This document shows, piece after piece, positions 1 through 9,447 of a DNA stretch of 24,627 nucleotides; the stretch's first letter is position 1; every line of letters starts with the position of its first letter. The position numbers and the translations under genes are program-made. The notes beneath the pieces were generated by a model. That model had not been told where the DNA came from and did not search any database. It was given only the letters and a program-made list of their open reading frames with translations. The DNA is taken from assembly GCA_001931905.2 (NCBI GenBank), contig MSJI02000381.1, positions 1-24,627 on the forward strand, given 5' to 3'. Origin of the DNA: Cladosporium sp. IMV 00045. Its lineage: Eukaryota > Ascomycota > Dothideomycetes > Cladosporiales > Cladosporiaceae.

Positions 1-2012
1 ATTCGCATGGCTCACTCCCTCATCATGAACTACAACCTCTACAAGGACCTCGAGATCTACCGCGCCAAACCAGCGTCCAAGTACGAGATGACGCAGTTTC
101 ACACCGACGAGTACGTCGACTTTCTGCAGCGCGTCACTCCTGATAATATGGACAACTTTGGCAAGGAGCAGGGCAAGTACAACGTCGGTGACGATTGTCC
201 TGTCTTCGACGGCTTGTTCGAATTCTGTGGTATCTCTGCCGGCGGCTCTATGGAAGGCGCTGCGCGATTGAACCGTGGAAAATGCGACATTGCCGTCAAC
301 TGGGCTGGTGGTCTGCATCACGCCAAGAAGAGCGAGGCCAGTGGTTTCTGTTACATCAATGGTAAGCGTTCATCGATCACTCAACGATCTGTGATCGTTA
401 GCTAACTCCCCCAGACATCGTCCTCGGCATCATCGAGCTCCTTCGTTTCCACCCTCGCGTCCTGTACATTGACATTGACGTCCACCACGGTGACGGCGTC
501 GAAGAAGCTTTCTACAGCACCGATCGTGTCATGACCGTCTCCTTCCACAAGTACGGCGAGTACTTCCCAGGAACCGGCGAGCTTAGAGACATTGGCGTCA
601 GCAACGGCAAACACCACGCCGTCAACTTCCCTCTTCGTGACGGTATCGACGACAACAGCTACAAGAGCATCTTCGAGCCCGTCATCAACGGTGTCATGGA
701 ATACTACAAGCCCACCGCCGTCGTCCTCCAGTGCGGTGGTGACTCTTTGTCAGGAGACAGACTTGGTTGTTTCAACCTTTCCATGCGCGGTCACGCCAAC
801 TGCGTCAACTTCGTCAAATCGTTCGGCCTGCCAACCCTCGTCCTCGGTGGTGGTGGCTACACCATGCGCAACGTTGCCCGTACGTGGGCTTTCGAGACCG
901 GTCAGCTCGTCGGCCGCGACATGCGTACAGACCTGCCTTTCACCGATTACTATGAGTATTACGCGCCTGACTTTGAGCTCGACGTCAAGCCCAGTAATAT
1001 GGACAACGCCAACAGCCCCGAGTATCTGGAAAAGATCAAGCAGACCGTTCTCGAGAACCTGCGCCGGACTCAGGCCGTACCTTCAGTCCAGATGCAGGAA
1101 GTACCCCGCGGTGATGTGGGCATGGATGAGACTCTTGACGAGGAAGAGGCCCGTCTCGACGATGAAGACGCCGACGACGAAGCCAACAAAGACCGTCGCT
1201 ACACCCAGAGACTGTGGGACAAGAAGACCGAGCGGGAAGATGAGCTCAGCGAGTCGGAAGACGAGGAGATGGCAGAAGCCAACGGAGTCAAAGCCCAGCC
1301 CGGCCGTCGCAAGAGAAGAGGCATCATGGACTACCAAAATCCACACGCGCCCGCCGACAACAGCGGTGTCAATACTCCCATGGAAGACGATGCTCGGAGC
1401 CTCAACGGCGACGCACAACCCAACGAAGATGCCATGGCTCTTGACGCCAACAACGACGCCACGCAAACCACCGCGCCAAAAGAAGAGCCGGCGTCCGAGA
1501 GCAAAGCAGCTTCAAAATCTCCCCCTCCCGGCGAACCCAAGCGCGAGCCAGATGCCAGCGAACTCTCCTCCGCCGGCGCAGCCGACGAGCCCTCCAACGA
1601 CGAGATGCAAGTTGACGCTCCCACCATCACCGCCTCCGCCGCGCCCCAAACCTCAGCACCCGCGCAAGAAACCCCGCAAGAAACTCCCGCGGATTCCACA
1701 CCCGCGCAGACCGGCACGCCACCCAAGTCCCCTCCAGCGCCCACGCCCGCTCCTGCTGCCCCTGCGGACCCACCGGCGGCAGAGTCAGCAGCAACATCAG
1801 CAGCGCCAGACGTCCCCGGCACCGAAGCCCCAGCCGCCACAGGCACAGCGCCTCCCGTTTCAACGGCCGGCCAAGATGTGGAAATGTCCGAATCGGCTGC
1901 GGAGAAGCGCGAGGAAGGGATCATGGAGCGCAGCAGGGAGGACGCGCAGGCCGAGGCTGAGACTGAACTCGCCGGCGGCGGACAGGATGTTGGGGGACCG
2001 CCTGCTGCGTGA
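1..2012 (+). CDS. rpdA: Class I histone deacetylase, RpdA/Rpd3 type (5' partial)
   Basis: Zinc-dependent lysine deacetylase acting on histones in Sin3/Rpd3-type nuclear corepressor complexes (family knowledge). The reading frame is already open at base 1, so the first exon end and roughly 35 to 40 N-terminal residues lie outside the window. Exons are 1-361 and 415-2012, giving 652 visible residues. The catalytic core is intact: the HH pair at 106-107 in [26 protein letters not shown] with zinc ligands D142 and H144, D235 in [11 protein letters not shown], and Y269 in LGGGGYT. After the core come an acidic stretch from about residue 362, the motif [11 protein letters not shown] near 381, an acidic SESEDEE, and a basic GRRKRRG near 417-423 that could be a nuclear localisation signal. 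The last 190 or so residues are Pro/Ala/Thr/Glu low complexity. Such a long tail is typical of filamentous-fungal RpdA and absent from yeast Rpd3. The identification is very secure; the tail's function is inferred from the family. Confidence 0.96.
362..414 (+). other. Intron of the histone deacetylase gene (53 bases)
   Basis: Donor GTAAGC follows the first base of an Asp codon, a GCTAAC branch-like site lies at 401-406, and the acceptor CCCCCAG ends at 414. Splicing joins CYIN to [10 protein letters not shown] without a break, matching the conserved class I deacetylase core. Unspliced, the first frame stops at 405. Confidence 0.96.
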
Positions 2013-3370
2013 AGGGGGAAAGAGAGCTTTTCTTCGTCTTGGGACTGAGGAATGTTGAGTCGATATGAAACGTGAAAAGGGATGGAAAGAATTAAGAGAG
2101 ATATTCACCACCACCACAAACAGCGACGGTGTTTACGGCGTTTTCAGACGGGTTCTGGGCATGGGATAGGAGGCAGGGAGGACGGGGATGGGATTGATTA
2201 CCTTATGTTCAAATTCGGATGCTTTTTATTTTCTTTTTCCTGACTCAATTCTCTGGCTCTTTTCGTGTACGGTGACTTTCCAAGATCCCAACGAGCCCAT
2301 CTCACTTGAACGAAGCAGGTTTTCTCTGATCAAATTCCGTCTACCTTCTTCGACTCATCTCCCTGTTTGGTTAATGGAGAATCATACCTGAGCATACAGA
2401 ACACACGCGCGCATATCATGCTGTACTGCACGCGGGCAACATACATGTACCTCAGTGTGATCAGAGAAGACGATACGCAAGGCAAACCATACCCTGCACA
2501 ATTGTGAAAAATGAAACAAAATCACACACACAAGCAGAATCGAAGGCACAAGTGGTAGAAGAAAAAATCATTATTGTCAGCCAATTGCGGCAGTAGTGGT
2601 AGTAGTGGTAGTGATAGACCGTAGTAACCTTCCCAGCAAAGAAAAATGAAAGAAGAAGCCCTCCAATGCAAACAAACCAATTTCAGAACCATGAAAGCCA
2701 AAAAAAAAAAAAAAACGCCGTGATCTCTCTCAGTGCTATGCTCTCCTGATAGCGCCATCCGTGCTGTGCTGGAGGCGGCGCCAGGGAGACGGTTTGTGGA
2801 TGGCCCTCCGTCAAGTTGGTGGTGGTGGGTTTTTCTGGTAGCAAAGACAGAGGGTAAACAGCATGGAGAGGGATAGGAGAGGGTTGGGAATTTCTGGAAT
2901 CCCTATCCCTCCCTTATTCACTCCTTGTTCGCCTGCTCGTCTGGTTCAGCATGGCTGGAATCCAGAAGGGAAGGGAAAGGGAAATAGAAAAGCCAGTCTT
3001 CTTGATCGACCAACGCCAGGAAACAAAGCAGAGTGCCTTTGTGAATGCAGAGGGCCAGTCTTTGTGTAAACTTGAAGTGATGTGACGGGTGAGGAGCACC
3101 GTTTTTTATGGTGATGAGGTAGTCTCGTCGCCATGCATTGTGAGATGTGCTTGAATGTGTTTGAACGTGCTCGGAAGGTGGTGGTAATCCAGTGTCCGTC
3201 ATGTGTATTTGTGTGGTCGTGTATGTAATTGATATTGTGACATGACCAAGTTTAGGCAAGTCGCGAAGGTGTCGTTTCTGATCAATTAGAGTCGACATGC
3301 TCGCCGCATATACCCAATGCCGCAGCACTAGTGAAGTCGATCAACTCTCATCCAATCTCCAATCTCCAGC
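2013..3370. other. Convergent intergenic region, 3' UTRs
   Basis: This 1.36-kb gap separates the 3' ends of the deacetylase gene and the repeat-protein gene, which point at each other. I see no supported gene. It holds a short period-9 repeat (AGTAGTGGT, two copies plus a remnant, 2592-2613) and a run of 16 A at 2700-2715. Open frames here, up to 136 codons, have no coding character. The 3' UTRs of both neighbours must lie here, but I cannot place the polyadenylation sites. Confidence 0.7.
2700..2715. repeat. Homopolymer A16 tract
   Basis: Sixteen consecutive A residues in the convergent intergenic region. It could be a simple slippage tract; no gene feature is attached to it. Confidence 0.9.
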
Positions 3371-6300
3371 TCAATCAAACGGGTACCCAATCCTACTCGA
3401 GCCAATCCTGCTCCACGGATCATTACGTTCCTCCCTGTGCGCGCCTCCAGCAAACGCATTCGGGCGCTGTTGATCCTGCATAGAAGACGACGACGCCCCT
3501 TCAATCGAAGCCACGATCTTAGGCTTGCGCGGCCCCTTCGGGATGCCAGCGTCGCGGCGCTTGTGCAAATTCTTGCTGCCCTTCGGACGCCCTTTGCGCA
3601 CCGGTCCGGGAGAGCCTTCCTTGCTGTCGGCCGCGGCCGGCGTGTCGGACGAAGTTCCTGGAGTTTCCGAGCGGGTGGCGCCTTCTTCAACGCCGGGGGA
3701 GGTCTGATGTCCTCCTCCGTTGGGTTGCTGGGGCGGCGTCGGTGCTGCTGCGCCCAAGCTGTCGCCGCGCAGCTCGCGGATGCGCTTGGGGATGTGGTTC
3801 TTCCAGCGCCCGCTGGTGCGGACGACGTAACCGCCGGGCAAAACCTGCGGCTGCGAAGAAGAGGCGTTCGCGGTGGGATCTGGCGTCTCGCTGGCGGCTT
3901 TGAGGGTGCCGGTGGTGGTGCGCTTCTTGCGCGTCGGGGCTGGAGCGATGCCGTCAAAGCGGCTGACGGGTTTGACGGCACGTCTGGGAGCGAGGGCGGT
4001 GTCTTCCCCGCCTGTGGTGGTGGCGGCAGGGTCGATGTCTATACCGGTACGGTTGCGACGCTTCCTGAGCTCGCGGCCTTCGGCGTCGCGGATGATTTTT
4101 TGTGCGTCTGGGTCTTGGTAGCCGACTTTCCTGCTGTCGAAGTTGTAGTCGTAGAGATCTGCTTCTTTCTTGTCTTCCCAGACAGCGGAGTCGAAAGGCA
4201 CTCTGCCACCTTTGACTGGTTTGCGCGCAATCCTAGCGTGTGGTGCAGTGATCTTGTCCAGGGCGAGATATTCGTCTTGGATCTCTTGCAGGATCTTCTG
4301 AACGTGGGCAGTCGTAGCTTGAAGGACTTCTTTGGGACGAACCGCCGCGTCCTTCCTAGTCAAAGCATTGACGAAGACGTCGGGCGAATTGAGCGGTCGG
4401 TACATCGTCCTCATGAGACGTGCAGCAGCGTCGAAAGGCTCGTCCTTGCTGGGTTGCGGCCAAGAATTGGCGTATAGACTAGGGAAGTTCTCCTCGTCAC
4501 TGAGCCTGTCCTCTTCTAAGGTGAGTCTCTGCGGCTTGGGTGTGGCGGTCTTCGACTTTTGTGATGAGTTCTTAGACGTGAGCTTCGACAGCTCATCGAA
4601 GTCTTCCTGTTGCGAGAAGTTTGTACGACGGCGACGTTCCAATGCAGTGCCAGCAAGCTCTCCGCCGTTCAAGCTAGGTCGGCGGCTGTCGTTAGGCGTT
4701 TCCTGGAAACTTCCACCACCCACAGTGGGGTCGTCGTCCTCGTCGTCTGTGTAGACCACATTGGGATATCTAACACGTTGGTGGGCAGGCGAGCTTTGAG
4801 ATTTCTTTGCTCTGGAGTGGCTGACACGGCCACTCTTGGCGACTGGCTCTTTGGTTTTGGGAACACGAGCCCACTTCCCACCACCACGGTAGTACCATTC
4901 GAGTTGCGGATACTTGTCGGGGCCTTCTGACCGAATCAAAAGTTCGTTCTGTCCTGGAAGGTTCTCAACAGGCTGTTGGTAGAACGACGTGCCGGACGCC
5001 TTGGTGGAAGCACCGGGACCGCGGACAGCAGTCTTGTTAGAGCTCCCTGGCGGAGGCAAGCCACGAGCCCAGCGGCCCTGGCCGCGATGATGGAAGGTCT
5101 CATTCGGATGCGCCTTGACATATTCCGAATCGACCAGCTCGCCACCGAATCCGGACGGACCAACATCCTCGTCGTCCTCGTCATCCTCTTCTTCCACTTC
5201 TTCCTCCTCCTCATCTTCTTCCATCTCTTCGTCTTCCTCTTCTTCTTCTTCGACTTCTTCATCGTCCTCATCCTCATAGTGAATTTGTTTGCCCTTGATC
5301 GCGGCAGCCGCAGTTGTAGGCGTGTCTTGAGGTCTCGGACCAAAGGCATAGCGGCCTTGTCCACGATGGTGGAACTCCTGCCCTGGGTGCTCAAGTACGT
5401 ACTGCTTATCCACGAGCCCTGAACTATGAATCTTGCCAACTTCCACGGGCGACGAAGTGACCGGTTCCGGTTTCTTCCAAGCGTCGGAAGGTCGCTTAGT
5501 TGTGGGACGAGAGCCACGGCGATAACGTCCCGAGCCGGCATGGAAGAAGGTTTCATTGGGGTGACTCTGAACGTATGCTTTGCTGAAGGTCTTGAGAGGA
5601 TCTTCGACAGGAGCCGGAGCCGGAGTAGGGGCAGGAGCAGGAGCAGGAGCAGGAACATGAACCTTCACTGCGGGCGTGCGGACAGCGCTGCCAAGATCAT
5701 CGGCAAGAACGTATCTACCGTTGCCACGATGGATGAACTGCGCGTCTGGATGTTGGTTCTTGTAGGCGATCATCTCCTCTTTAGAGAACTTGCCAGTTCT
5801 TTCTTCAGGTTCAGGTTCAGGTTCGGGTTCGGGTTCTTCTTCGCCACTGTCGATTGCGGATTGATCATGAGCTGCCTGTGAACTTGATGCGAGCTTGTAC
5901 CAACCGTTCCCACAATGAGCGAACGTCTCGTTCGGGAAGGCTGGGAGCTGAGACACGTGGTACCGAGTCTCCTGTTGCGGCTCGACCTCTTCCTTGAGTT
6001 GCGAGCGATTTGATCCTCTACGGCTGCTGTATGCGGATGGAGGAGCTGATGTTTTGAGGCCCTTCTTATAGAACCCGTTGCCGCAGTGCCGCCAGTCGTG
6101 CCCGGGATGAGTATCAACGTATGATTTGGGATAAGTTCTGACGTCTTCATCGTCGTCGCCGTCACTTGCTACCCCTTGATCATCCTCACCATCGGCGTTG
6201 CCGAAAGGAGCAGAGCGCCTGTGAAGGCGAGCAGCGCGAAGTTCACCGGGAGTGATCGGCTCGACTTCTGACTGTCTACGTCGAAGCGAGTATGATGCAT

Positions 6301-6973
6301 CTGAGAGTCTCTTCGATGCGGAGGGTTGCGAATTGAAGGTCAGGTCATGGTCGTCCTCATAAGCATCGATGTCGCCACTCGGACGACGGAGCGATGATCT
6401 GCCCGAGAGACGAGGCGTCTGAGCAGCTTTCGTTCGAGGAGTGAAATTTGACTGAGCACGCAGCTCTGAATGTGAGACGGAAGAGGTAGGCAAGTATCTG
6501 CCTTGGCCACGGTGGACCCACTTGACCTCGGGGTGCTTGAGGGTGTAGGCTTTGGAGTAGGTGCCCTTGTGATTAGGACCATCTTCGTCGTCGTTGAGAG
6601 TTGGAGTTGCATTCAGTGAGGCAGCATGCGAAATGCGACGACTGCCATCGTTGGGCGAGCGATCGGCGAGTTCGCGATGGAGCTGCTGGTAAACGGGGTT
6701 GTAACCAGGGTGCTCGAAGTGTTGCAACAAGGCATGGACTCCCTTCACAACAAGCACCCGACCATCGATGCAGGTCGCACTGACGGTCATGTTGCCGTAG
6801 CCGGGTCGTTGTGTTTGAAGTCGCGCAGACGTCGCCGGTGCAGAGGCGACTTGGATGTCTGATGAACTCGAGGCGGGTGAATGGGACATCGACCGTGGAT
6901 GAGAATCGACGGGACGATGGTAAGAGTTTGCGCGTCGTCGCTTCACGCCGCGATGATTAGCATTTGCGTCCAT
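3371..6973 (-). CDS. Multi-repeat (H-x-G-x-G-R-Y module) protein with AT-hook-like C-terminus, unknown family
   Basis: I do not recognise this gene. It is a single exon of 1200 codons starting at the ATG at 6971-6973 (MDANANHRG); the open frame extends six codons further upstream but has no ATG there. At least eight copies of a roughly 22-residue module, ending H-x-G-x-G-[RFWK]-[YW] after H-P-x-x-x-[FW], lie near residues 139-160, 281-302, 337-359, 396-421, 463-484, 521-542, 614-635 and 680-701. Linkers are disordered: Pro-Glu and Pro-Ala runs near 380-391 and 440-456, and an almost pure Asp/Glu tract at 565-604. Residues about 820-975 look like a charged helical domain. Residues 1049-1057 (YVVRTSGRW) resemble a degenerate module end, and RKGRPKGSK at 1126-1134 resembles an AT-hook. 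The acidic tract, the basic KRRR near residue 12 and the AT-hook suggest a nuclear, chromatin-associated scaffold, which is an inference. Confidence 0.9.
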   Translation of the reverse strand: MDANANHRGVKRRRANSYHRPVDSHPRSMSHSPASSSSDIQVASAPATSARLQTQRPGYGNMTVSATCIDGRVLVVKGVHALLQHFEHPGYNPVYQQLHRELADRSPNDGSRRISHAASLNATPTLNDDEDGPNHKGTYSKAYTLKHPEVKWVHRGQGRYLPTSSVSHSELRAQSNFTPRTKAAQTPRLSGRSSLRRPSGDIDAYEDDHDLTFNSQPSASKRLSDASYSLRRRQSEVEPITPGELRAARLHRRSAPFGNADGEDDQGVASDGDDDEDVRTYPKSYVDTHPGHDWRHCGNGFYKKGLKTSAPPSAYSSRRGSNRSQLKEEVEPQQETRYHVSQLPAFPNETFAHCGNGWYKLASSSQAAHDQSAIDSGEEEPEPEPEPEPEERTGKFSKEEMIAYKNQHPDAQFIHRGNGRYVLADDLGSAVRTPAVKVHVPAPAPAPAPTPAPAPVEDPLKTFSKAYVQSHPNETFFHAGSGRYRRGSRPTTKRPSDAWKKPEPVTSSPVEVGKIHSSGLVDKQYVLEHPGQEFHHRGQGRYAFGPRPQDTPTTAAAAIKGKQIHYEDEDDEEVEEEEEEDEEMEEDEEEEEVEEEDDEDDEDVGPSGFGGELVDSEYVKAHPNETFHHRGQGRWARGLPPPGSSNKTAVRGPGASTKASGTSFYQQPVENLPGQNELLIRSEGPDKYPQLEWYYRGGGKWARVPKTKEPVAKSGRVSHSRAKKSQSSPAHQRVRYPNVVYTDDEDDDPTVGGGSFQETPNDSRRPSLNGGELAGTALERRRRTNFSQQEDFDELSKLTSKNSSQKSKTATPKPQRLTLEEDRLSDEENFPSLYANSWPQPSKDEPFDAAARLMRTMYRPLNSPDVFVNALTRKDAAVRPKEVLQATTAHVQKILQEIQDEYLALDKITAPHARIARKPVKGGRVPFDSAVWEDKKEADLYDYNFDSRKVGYQDPDAQKIIRDAEGRELRKRRNRTGIDIDPAATTTGGEDTALAPRRAVKPVSRFDGIAPAPTRKKRTTTGTLKAASETPDPTANASSSQPQVLPGGYVVRTSGRWKNHIPKRIRELRGDSLGAAAPTPPQQPNGGGHQTSPGVEEGATRSETPGTSSDTPAAADSKEGSPGPVRKGRPKGSKNLHKRRDAGIPKGPRKPKIVASIEGASSSSMQDQQRPNAFAGGAHREERNDPWSRIGSSRIGYPFD
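4871..6559 (-). repeat. Eight degenerate protein-module repeats within the 3371-6973 gene
   Basis: Module positions in DNA, from the N-terminus: 6494-6559, 6068-6133, 5897-5965, 5711-5788, 5522-5587, 5348-5413, 5069-5134 and 4871-4936. Examples of the core are HPEVKWVHRGQGRY, HPGHDWRHCGNGFY, HPNETFFHAGSGRY and HPNETFHHRGQGRW. Copies two to six are spaced about 55 to 65 residues apart; the gap between copies six and seven is widened by the acidic tract. The last copy is the most diverged (YPQLEWYYRGGGKW). Confidence 0.9.
5162..5281 (-). repeat. Acidic low-complexity tract (Glu/Asp codons)
   Basis: About 40 codons that are nearly all GAA, GAG or GAC, read on the minus strand, lie between modules six and seven of the repeat protein. 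On the plus strand they appear as a CTT/CTC-rich tract. Acidic tracts of this kind are common in histone-binding and chromatin proteins, but this alone is not evidence of function. Confidence 0.9.
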
Positions 6974-6995
6974 TGCTATCAGGACTGCCAAACAT
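6957..6995 (-). promoter_or_regulatory. Overlapping uORF at the start of the repeat-protein gene
   Basis: The only upstream ATG close to the repeat-protein start is at 6993-6995. It opens a 12-codon frame (MFGSPDSNGRKC) that runs through the main ATG at 6973 in another frame and stops at 6957. Upstream of it the minus strand is ATG-free for nearly 300 bases, to about 7290. If transcription starts upstream of 6995, this uORF would compete with the main start. Confidence 0.5.
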
Positions 6996-8868
6996 TGTCT
7001 GACGAGATGGGAGGATGGATTGATTGTCGCGGGTGAGAGAGGTGGTGGTTGATTCTAACAGCAAAGCCAAGGTTCGCGCGACTTGGTGCCAGCCCAGCCG
7101 ACCGCCGCCGCCGTGTGGCGGAAGTCCCCGTGCGCTGTGAAAAGCCCGCAAAAATAAAACGCTTGCTAGCACCCACCACTCTTTACTTGCCGCCTCTATA
7201 AAGTGAGAAAAATGAGTGCTATTTGTTTGCTTGTGAAATGTCACGTGCTCTTTCACGATTGAATCGATAAATTTATTGAGGCGATCGTCTCCATCACTCA
7301 ATCGCTGTACATGACCCTCACTCACGATGCATCGGGAGAATAGTGAACTTTAATGAATCGATCCGTCGTCTATCAATCAAATTTGTGCGCGGCAGAAAAA
7401 GGGTGGGCATCGTCAAATCAGATGATAACCGACACTCACCAGCCGCACGGGATGTACTGTGTTCATCGGAGATATCTCGTTTCATTCTCATTCGTCATCG
7501 GCACATGTCAGATGTTAATAGGAGATGTTCTAGATGTCACATGATACGACATGGTCTGCCTTGCTGAGCGAGATTATCGATCCATCCTATAGGCATCAGA
7601 ACGACTAGGTTGATATCGCTGCAGACCGAGGAATCTCGTCACCCAGCATCACTCAAACCCACAATTTTATTGTCAACCATTGTTGCGATATGATAGAAGG
7701 CTCGATAATGACACATTCACCGCGCGCTGGTCGACCAGCTTAGAGAGCGGCAATGCGAACAGTTGTCAGGAGATCATGTCACGATCGTCGCACATCCCGA
7801 AACTGGTCATAACCCAGCTTCACCGATCACATGGTGTACATCAAATCAAAGACATAGAAGGCGCCAACGAATGGCATATTTGCATGACATTTTTGATGCG
7901 ATGCAAATGCGGATGAGAAAGCTGAATATAGCATTGCTGTCTTTCGCCCTTTGTGAGTTTTGCGAGTGAAAGGCTCATATTGAGGCCTACCAACTGGACA
8001 TACATCAGGGTATGGGAAAAATGATGATAGGGGTGGCTCACTACGTTAGTGTTCACGCAGACTAAGTGTCGCGAATGGCTCTACGAACGATCCTGCAGGA
8101 AGTGGTTGAAGGCTTGATCGGTTGCTTCTCTACATGATTCTTAAGCGACATCTATGAAGGAAATGTCTTGTGTACCTCTACTATGTCATCTCCTGTAGCT
8201 GAGCGGCGAATAACTTGCATACGTCCGACTCACGGTGGTTGCCTTATTGATTTTATAAATGCAATCATCGCATACCAAAGTATCCTACGATGGAATGAGC
8301 TCAACGCCCGGAATGCCTTTGGCACTCATGTCATTGGATATCCAGCTTTGAAGCGACGTCTCGATCATAGAAACGAATATCGGAGATATTTGGAGGACAA
8401 TATCATTACAGACCGCGGGCACAGGCAAGATGGGCTCTCATGGCTGTCACACATGGCCACATATGAGCCTCGATGACTTGACTGCCTGGGAAAGCGACGT
8501 AAAATATGTACGCGGCGAAAAAGCAAACACCTCAACAGCGTATCTCACATTCCGCTTTGATCGTCGTCGCAATTGAAATGGGTGCATTTGCTAGTTTCCG
8601 TAAGATACATCATTGGTCCAAGAGCCGCAATGAACTCCCCAGATCGACTAGCAGTCAGCTAGAAGATTGCACATCAGAAGTCTCAGTTGACCAACATGCA
8701 CCTCCTCACTGAGTCTTCACGACAACCTCAATGGATATAGCCTCTGCTAGGAGCGAGATATGACATGTAATGATCGGCAGCATTCGCACAATCAACCTTA
8801 CCATCGCCGTAAGGTTCTCAATTGACCATAATGATAGCGTATCTATCACCCAGAAGACCCCCCACCCT
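6974..8868. other. Intergenic region upstream of the repeat-protein gene
   Basis: The first 300 bases or so are the promoter and leader of the minus-strand repeat-protein gene. They contain a CACGTG E-box-type site near 7242-7247. The remainder is less GC-rich than the genes. Its longest frames (for example plus strand from the ATG at 8183 to 8476, 97 codons) have mixed third codon positions unlike the flanking genes. There is no clear repeat-induced mutation signature, since CA/TG dinucleotides are plentiful, and no recognisable transposon remnant. Confidence 0.6.
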
Positions 8869-9447
8869 CTAAGCAGAGCAAACATCCGTCGGATCAGCAC
8901 CCCTGAAAACCAACAAAAGTCAGCAATGAAACCTCAGGAGATCAATCGACCATCCCACAACAAAAAGCCATAACAGAAAAACTCACCCAAAATGCTGCTC
9001 CTCCTCAACCTCCAACTCTCCCTCCCTCAGCTCACAAATCGTGCTCTGCCCGCCCCTTGAGCAACCAAACCCACCCTCGCCCTCAACCAGCTGAAGCGTA
9101 GCATTATTGTGGTTTCCAATCTCATACACATAAGACTGCCAGATATCAACGCTAAAGTTGCCGGCGAACTGGTACGTGTCGGGCGTGACGCGGGCGTAGT
9201 AGCCGGTGTTATCGCCGCAGGACTGGAAGCAGGAGGGCACCGCCTCGTCAGTCCAGGACAGCGTGCATTCGGCTGGAGAGCTGCCGCCTTGCTCGTAGAC
9301 GTTGGCGGGGGCGGAGACGGTGAAGGTCACGCTGTGGCTGGCGGAGGGGATACGGGTGTCGGTGGCGCGGAAGGGGGTGATTTGGAAGTTGAGAGCGGCG
9401 GTGGTGGCGGCTAGGGTGCTGGCCGCGAGGAGGGTGGTGCGGTGCAT
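8869..9447 (-). CDS. Small secreted cysteine-rich protein, AA1-like (Alt a 1-type) candidate
   Basis: Two exons on the minus strand (9447-8987 and 8902-8869) give a 164-residue protein. It starts with a signal peptide (hydrophobic LLAASTLAATTAA, cleavage likely near residue 18). The mature part has six cysteines at 61, 73, 77, 129, 138 and 162, and two N-glycosylation sequons (N97, N115). Size, secretion, a beta-rich look and spaced cysteines fit the fungal AA1-like group related to the Alternaria Alt a 1 allergen, whose members are extracellular and in some species act at the plant surface. That assignment is from memory of the family pattern and is moderate. Unspliced, the frame ends at 8983 with five cysteines; the intron restores a sixth. 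A TATAAA lies about 105 bases upstream of the ATG, and the leader between them has no ATG. Confidence 0.82.
8903..8986 (-). other. Intron of the AA1-like gene (84 bases)
   Basis: Donor GTGAGT begins at 8986 and acceptor TTTTCAG ends at 8903, with a GCTGAC branch-like site about 20 bases before the acceptor. Splicing completes a Gly codon and continues GADPTDVCSA to a TAG at 8869-8871. The intron TGA at 8983-8985 lies within the donor, so a simple open frame hides the last exon. Confidence 0.82.

Noticed and set aside
592..2058. 488-codon open frame on the plus strand within the deacetylase gene
   Set aside because: It is the +1 shadow of the histone deacetylase exon; its composition (Ser/Thr/Pro/Arg runs) comes from the GC-rich third positions of the true frame.
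6974..6991. Upstream start for the module protein at 6991
   Set aside because: The codon at 6989-6991 is TTG; the first ATG in frame is at 6973, with a purine at -3.
8183..8476. 97-codon plus-strand frame with fairly protein-like composition
   Set aside because: Third codon positions are mixed, unlike the GC-rich neighbours, and there are no domains or promoter signals; I could not support it as a gene, but homology could change this.
7340..8860. Possible degraded transposon with repeat-induced mutation
   Set aside because: CA/TG dinucleotides are common and there is no TA enrichment, terminal repeat or transposase-like frame.
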